From Allomyces macrogynus ATCC 38327 (lineage: Eukaryota; Blastocladiomycota; Blastocladiomycetes; Blastocladiales; Blastocladiaceae), in assembly GCA_000151295.1 (NCBI GenBank), contig GG745364.1:331892-395891 (forward strand): 64,000 nt of DNA, read 5' to 3'. Both the position numbers and the translations under genes were made by a program. Shown here one piece after another: positions 59,144-64,000 of this stretch. How positions within the stretch are numbered: the first letter of the stretch is position 1; each line of letters opens with the position of its first letter. The notes under the pieces are model-generated. The model saw only the letters and a list, made by a program, of their open reading frames with translations, did not search any database and was not told where the DNA came from.

Positions 59144-61029
59144 ATGCCCGTCTACTCGGCCGTCCACGCGAACGCGGCCAACCCGTATGCAACCAACGGT
59201 GCCGCGCACGCCGAAGTTGAGTTCATTCCCGGTCCGTTTTCCCTCTGACACCCCCTAGTCATCCCGGCGCTTCTTCACTTGAGCTGACGCGCGCTGCCGT
59301 AACACGTCTAGGCCGGCTTTACTTCACGTCGTCGCCGCAGGACCTGTCGGCGCGCAACGCGTCTTCGCCCGACGCGCACTACTTTACGATCGACCACGTG
59401 CTCGTCTACATGCCGTTCTGCGCCGATTTCGGACCGCCCAACATGGCGCATCTCTACCGGTTCCTCGTCATGCTCGACCGCAAGCTCAAGGTATGTCTGC
59501 ATCTCGAAGTTGGGAGTCGCGAGGTTCGATATCAATGTACTGATCCGTCGGGTCGTACGTGTCTAGGACCCGTCGCTCGCGGGCAAGCGCATCGTGCTCT
59601 ACTCGAGCACCGACCACGACAAGCGCGCCAACGCCGCGTACCTGATTTCGTCGTTCATGGTACATTTCCCGTCCCTCACTCACGTGCTTCCCGTCCTGCG
59701 TCGCACCCCTGACCGTCCCCCATGATCGCACAGATGATCGCCAAGAAGCAGGCGCCCGAGCAGGCCTACCGCCCGCTCGTCGGGCACTCGCCGCCCTTCA
59801 TGCCGTACCGCGACGCCGGCTCGGGTCCCGCGACCTACTTCCTGACGGTGCTCGACTGTCTCAAGGGCCTGTACCGCGCGCAAGCCTGCGGCCTCTTCTC
59901 CTTCGCAACCTTCTCGCTCGACGAGTACGAAAAGCACGAAAAAGTCGAGTGGGGCGACTTCAACTGGATTTCGCCGAAATTCTTGGCGTTTGCGAGCCCG
60001 GCCGACGACTTGCCCGTGCACCCGCGGACCGGATGGGGCATTCAGATGTTGGCGGATTATTTCGCGCAGCACGGGATCGTGTCGGTGGTGCGGCTCAACA
60101 ACAAGTTGTACGACAAGGTGGCGTTCACGGCACGCGGGATCGAGCATGTCGAAATGTATTTCCCGGACGGGTCGTGCCCGTCGGACGCGATTGTGCGCCG
60201 GTTCTTGGATTTGGCGGAGAGTCGCGATGGTGCGCGCTTGTTCTCCTTTTCTCTTTTTCGCCTAGTGACCCGAGGCACTGACGCGCAACCTGTTTTTCCA
60301 TCCGTAGGCCCGCTCGCCGTGCACTGCAAGGCCGGGCTCGGGCGCACCGGGTCGCTGATCGCCGCCTACATCATGAAACACTACAAGTTCACGGCCTCTG
60401 AGATCATTGCCTTCCTGCGCATCATGCGGCCCGGGTCGGTCGTGGGGCCGCAGCAAAACTGGCTGCACGCCAAGCAGAACGAGTTCCACCGGATGCTCGA
60501 CGGCGTCACGCGCGACGAACTTGATGCCAACGCGGCACGGCCGATGTACACGTCCGGGCCAGCGGTCGTCGACCGCATGGACGTCGACGAACTGCCCTCG
60601 CCGACGACCAATGGCGGCAATGTCATGTACGCGCCGATCCCGGCGCAGCCGCGGAAGACGGTCGATCCGAACGATCCGCACACGGTCGTCCAGCAGGGTG
60701 GTGGGCGCGCACCGCGCCGTGCGGCCGCGGCCTCGGCGGCGGTCGCGCTGCAGCAGAGCTCGCATGTGGCGCGGTCGGCGGCGTACTCGGCGGCCGCGGC
60801 GTCAGGGAGTGCAAGGATGACAGTCGCGCAGCAGCAGGCGGCCGCGTGGGCGACGACGCCCAAGGGGGTGGGCGCAAGTAGTAGTGCGCCGCCGTTGCGC
60901 GCGACGGCGCGGACGGTGCATGCCCCAGCGGCGGCGGTCGTGGCGCCGGTCACGGTCACAGCCACGTCAACGGGGGCGGCGCCGGGGACCCCGGGGCGTC
61001 GGACGCGGAAGGCCGGGCCGAGCGTGTGA
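59144..61029 (+). CDS. CDC14: Dual-specificity protein phosphatase Cdc14
   Basis: Phosphatase that reverses Cdk phosphorylation at mitotic exit and cytokinesis; nucleolar, nuclear and spindle-pole locations are known. Exons 59144-59231, 59312-59490, 59567-59659, 59734-60229, 60308-61029; 525 aa. The N-terminal domain reads RLYFTSSPQDLSARN, FTIDHVLVYMPFCADFGPPN and DHDKRANAAYLISSFM. The catalytic domain has LAVHCKAGLGRTGSLIAAYI (nucleophile C292) and EIIAFLRIMRPGSVVGPQQN, the Cdc14 hallmark. Intron 4 (78 nt) is a multiple of three without stops, so a naive frame reads through it. The low-complexity Ala/Gln/Thr-rich tail ends in RRTRKAGPSV. Confidence 0.94.
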
Positions 61030-61816
61030 GAGATGAAGGGACTGGAGGTGGGGGTCGGATTGAAGTGGTGGTGGACTGGATGGAGGGAGATGCGTGGGGG
61101 ATACCAAAGAACGTGAAGAAAGCGGGGGGGTTTACACCGTTGATCTGGCAGTGTTTGATTGTCAAAGGAGCTCGCGACAACCAGGGCAGAGCGAGTGGGA
61201 GTTAAGAGTGAACTGTCACGCGCATAAACCCAGCAACAACGACAAGGCCGGCTGGTCACGGAACGGGCTCGTGTGCATGCTAAAATTAGCAAAAATATTG
61301 AACTCGCTAGCTGGCTCAGGTCACATTGTCTCCGCAGGATCCACTCGGAAGAACGAAAGTTAAATAGATTTTTGATTTGTCTCTTCGTTGCCAAGCAGCA
61401 TTCTCCATAAACTAGCAATGTACGGCGCGTCTGCGTCGGGAGACTGACCACGATGGCACGCGGGTTGGGGGAAAAGATGACTTGGAAGTGCGACTTGATC
61501 AGCTGCTCGCATGTGACTGGCTGCTGGCTGCTCTTGGTTGCTGCACCGAGGAGGAGCGTCCAAGTCATCGCATCCAACACTTTCTGCGCGCGCCAGAGCG
61601 CCCTTGCGATCCGCGACATATTTACTCGACCGACTGACGACGACCACCACGACGACAACGACGACGACAACGCGTACCAACCACACGTAAAACACGTCCC
61701 CGCCGTGCCCGCGCCCGCCCACTGCATATGACACGCGCTACCACGACTCTCGACTCTGCTCCAACACGCTCGACAACCGCACGCCAACCCGCCTCGCATC
61801 CAACGTCCCTGCTGCG
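61030..61816. other. Region downstream of CDC14, no gene seen
   Basis: 3' region of CDC14 followed by A/T-richer sequence (61300-61400) and a GAC/CAC-repeat-rich stretch near 61630-61680. No gene is supported. Confidence 0.5.
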
Positions 61817-62370
61817 ATGCCGCTCCTGCAGTACCTGCGTGTCGACATTCTCGCCGGCGCCAATCCACTCACGTGCCACGCCGACATGGACAGAATCCTC
61901 GCGTCGGCCGAAAGTCCCGGCGGGTTGCCGTTTCAGTACTTCGGGATCCTGGCCGTGCCGAGTCGCATCACCGCGTGCAGCCTCTTTTTGCAAAACAATT
62001 AGCCCGTGCACGCCTACCGCGCGCGCATTTGGCTCGGTACAAACCTGTGGGCGACGCACCATTTACGTCCGGGCGGCGCGTGCACGGTCCCGGGCCTGCT
62101 CGCGGCAGTGCGGAACGGCAAGATTGACGCTCACGGTAATCGCGGTGGCCGGTCGCGGGTACAGAATGCGTGCTTGTTTTGCGGCATTGTGAGGATGAAA
62201 AGCGTCGTTGCCGGTCGTGGCGTCGCGACATGGTCGGGTAATGGGTGTGTGCCGCTCCGGCGTCGGTTGTCGTCCCAGTGGTGCAGCGTGGACCGGACCG
62301 TGAGGGGGCACGCGCGCAACGTGGCTCGCAATGCATGCATGGGAATATGGCCGCATCGTCGAATAGGAGG
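61817..62370 (+). CDS. Weak candidate gene with in-frame TAG or short intron
   Basis: The ATG at 61817 reads MPLLQYLRVDILAGANPLTC then LPFQYFGILAVPSR with good third-position G/C bias. A TAG follows at 62000-62002 and the same frame resumes at once with VHAYRARIWLGTNLWATHHL and GLLAAVRNGKIDAHG. A 48-nt intron (GTGCCG to AATTAG) would remove the stop in phase, though it is shorter than all confident introns here. From about 62148 the coding signal fades; the frame stays open to 62370. Family not recognised. Confidence 0.35.
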
Positions 62371-63190
62371 TTGATGAGCGCCTAGCGCATGGGTTATGTC
62401 GTGACGAAGACAAGTGATTGCAGCACTACTGGTCGGAATGAAGCACGGCAACGTTCAGTGAGAGTTGGGCGGGCCTGCATCAGGATATTAAAAATCAGCA
62501 GCACGGCCACAAGGTCAAATTCTCGTGCGGATGAGCCAGAGTGAGCGGGACACTGTTGAATGATCCAGCTGACATGATTAAATTGGAAATGGTTTTCGGA
62601 TCGAGCGCCCAACGTGAACAAGACCGGCAACCAAGAATAAAACGAAATGCCGCAAAACGAGCGAAGATTTGTGTGGAGAAGGCAATGCATATCGCACGAG
62701 TACAACCTCGTCGCTCTCGGTGCGGTCACGGCAGGCACGTCTTCAACAGAGCCAGGTGGCGATACCGCGCATCATCCCAGCCGCGCCCATCCGTCGTATC
62801 ACCGCTGTCGATGGGCCCAATCTTGATGGGTCACTCCTTAGTACACCGACTGTGCCCGTGGAGAAAATAAATGGGTCGTGAGGTCCGACTTGGCGCATAC
62901 GCGCTGCAAAAGCAGGCCGGGTATTTGCGTTTTGACAACCAAGCGAGAAGCAGCGCCGGGGCGGCCGGCCAAAGCAGCTGGCTGAGCTGAGCGTGGGGCT
63001 GGGTATCACTAAAGGTGTGGGGAGCGACGGAGCAGTCGTCGACGACGCAGCCTCATTTTTTGGGACGTGTTGCGCTTGGCGAGGCCAGGAGGAGTACAAG
63101 TCCGCGGGCATCGACTGTCGTCGATCAGCAGCTGCCTGCAGCAGCCCGCGGCGCGGGTGCTAAAATAGGTGGGTAAAATCTGTTTTGCCT

Positions 63191-63231
63191 TAACCACGGC
63201 GCGTCTCCCACGTGTCTCGCACCAACACTTG
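63191..63231 (+). repeat. Inverted repeat, left arm (41 bp)
   Basis: The sequence TAACCACGGCGCGTCTCCCA at its start is the exact reverse complement of the last 20 bases of the window, and identity continues over all 41 bases. Similarity fades on the inner side, where CTTG is followed by TCGTGCGAGCC here and by ACGCGGTGCGA in the reverse complement of the other arm. Confidence 0.95.
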
Positions 63232-63959
63232 TCGTGCGAGCCCTGCTAAGTACCGAACCGAAAAGGTTCCCTCGATCGACCCGCGCGTGACACCCAATTG
63301 CATCAAACCGCACGCCGATGAAGTAACGGCCCGCGCAGACCAAGACCAAGCCTGCCATCACCAGTGACTCTTCCTCCACTTTCACTTGTCGGCGCGAACT
63401 CGCTTGTCCTTTTGCGCGTAATTCGGCCCGCTTTTCAACCTGATATTGACGCTCTTGTGTCCTGACATGGACGTTTGACTGACAGGCGCGCCGTCGATGA
63501 GAGCGCTTGTGCTTGAGCAAACGCACGCCAGGAAGCCGAATTCCCTGCATGAAACGCGAAACGGCTGCTCCTGGCGCATTTGATGTCGGTAGCGCAGTGT
63601 GTTGCGCTGTGTGGAAGAGAGCTGTGTCTTGCCGCTCATCGGTAGATGCATATATTTTGTGCGAGAAAAATGTTTTTAAAGGTGTAACGTGTCACGTAGA
63701 CTGTGCCGCAAGCGTGCCCATGTGGCAACCAACGTACGTCCGTGCTCCGACCTGTTTCGACTCGTTGCGACTTCATCAGCCTCCTCTCCTCGTTCCCCTC
63801 CTTCCAACTCCTCGCATCGCATCAGCAGCCCTCGCACATCCTCTGCCGTTCATCCTAGACGGCCTTAGACCCGTCTTCGGGACCATTGGCCTGGCCCACC
63901 CACGACGCGGCGTGCGACTGAACTGCTCGTGACCCATGCACTTGCCCGTCGCACCGCGT

Positions 63960-64000
63960 CAAGTGTTGGTGCGAGACACGTGGGAGACGCGCCGTGGTTA
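63960..64000 (-). repeat. Inverted repeat, right arm (41 bp, reaches window edge)
   Basis: Exact reverse complement of 63191-63231. It runs to the last base of the window, so the repeat may be longer than seen. The arms are separated by 728 nt. Confidence 0.95.

Larger units (their letters stand above)
62371..64000. other. 1.6-kb right end, no supported gene
   Basis: Overlapping open frames occur on both strands (for example minus 62743-63111 and plus 62669-62881), none with a recognisable domain. The main structure is the 41-bp inverted repeat at 63191-63231 and 63960-64000. Confidence 0.4.

Noticed and set aside
60230..60307. A 26-residue insertion just before the Cdc14 active site.
   Set aside because: It is a 78-nt in-frame intron; removal restores the conserved approach to HCKAGLGRTG.
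575..62002. Several coding frames contain an in-frame TAG (575, 2839, 5924, 62000), suggesting TAG reassignment.
   Set aside because: Most are explained as the TAG of a splice acceptor or next to a donor, copies B and C of the ankyrin family end in TAG with homology stopping there, and no TAG occurs inside the conserved housekeeping coding sequences.
1..64000. tRNA, rRNA and selfish RNA genes were looked for.
   Set aside because: No B-box-like element with a foldable context and no rRNA-like stretch was noticed by eye; a tRNAscan-SE/Infernal run would be decisive.

Overview
This is a high-GC eukaryotic window. Compact spliced genes lie on both strands, with introns mostly 62-100 nt, many GTACGT-like donors, CTAAC-like branch sites and TAG or CAG acceptors. 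Gene content is fungal: a white-collar-2-type PAS/GATA factor, Set3, Vac14, Cdc14 and COP9 subunit 3. The translation GTPase is EFL rather than EF-1alpha. Together with about 60% GC this suggests a zoosporic (chytrid-like) fungus, perhaps Blastocladiomycota; that placement is inference. All exon structures were worked out by eye from splice signals, reading phase and family alignment.

Layout. 1-6.2 kb: a coiled-coil gene cut by the left edge (-), a decayed gene made of tandem beta-rich repeats (+), and CSN3 (-). 6.8-13.0 kb: two tandem copies (A, B) of an unrecognised ankyrin-ended family and a mitochondrial-type J-protein, all (-). 13.4-17.3 kb: a DEDDy 3'-5' exonuclease (+) and a small unknown gene (-). 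17.5-19.6 kb: no supported gene. 19.6-26.1 kb: GPHR (-) divergent from EFL (+), then a multi-pass membrane protein (+). 26.1-29.7 kb: only weak candidates. 29.7-36.2 kb: WC-2-like gene (+), an unknown nuclear-type gene crossed by a 639-N gap (-), and an ARF-like GTPase with a damaged P-loop (-). 36.8-40.3 kb: a gene fragment, then a second inverted copy of the J-protein tail plus family member C (+). 40.7-49.5 kb: conserved housekeeping block UTP7/WDR46 (-), OPRT (+), VAC14 (-), fumarase (+). 49.8-51.7 kb: a broken secreted-protein gene abutting a Ty3/gypsy remnant of clearly lower GC. 52.2-61.0 kb: a long Set3/KMT2E-like gene (-) divergent from CDC14 (+). 61-64 kb: one weak gene candidate and a 41-bp perfect inverted repeat whose right arm ends exactly at the window edge.

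The most novel material is the three-copy family (A, B, C). The copies share two intron positions, a beta-rich central domain, a helical linker and ankyrin-like repeats, and spread by one tandem and one inverted duplication that also carried off the 3' end of the J-protein gene. Several otherwise good genes carry a single-base frameshift (exonuclease, WC-2 tail, PHD finger of Set3, copy B), so indel errors in the assembly compete with true decay in each case.
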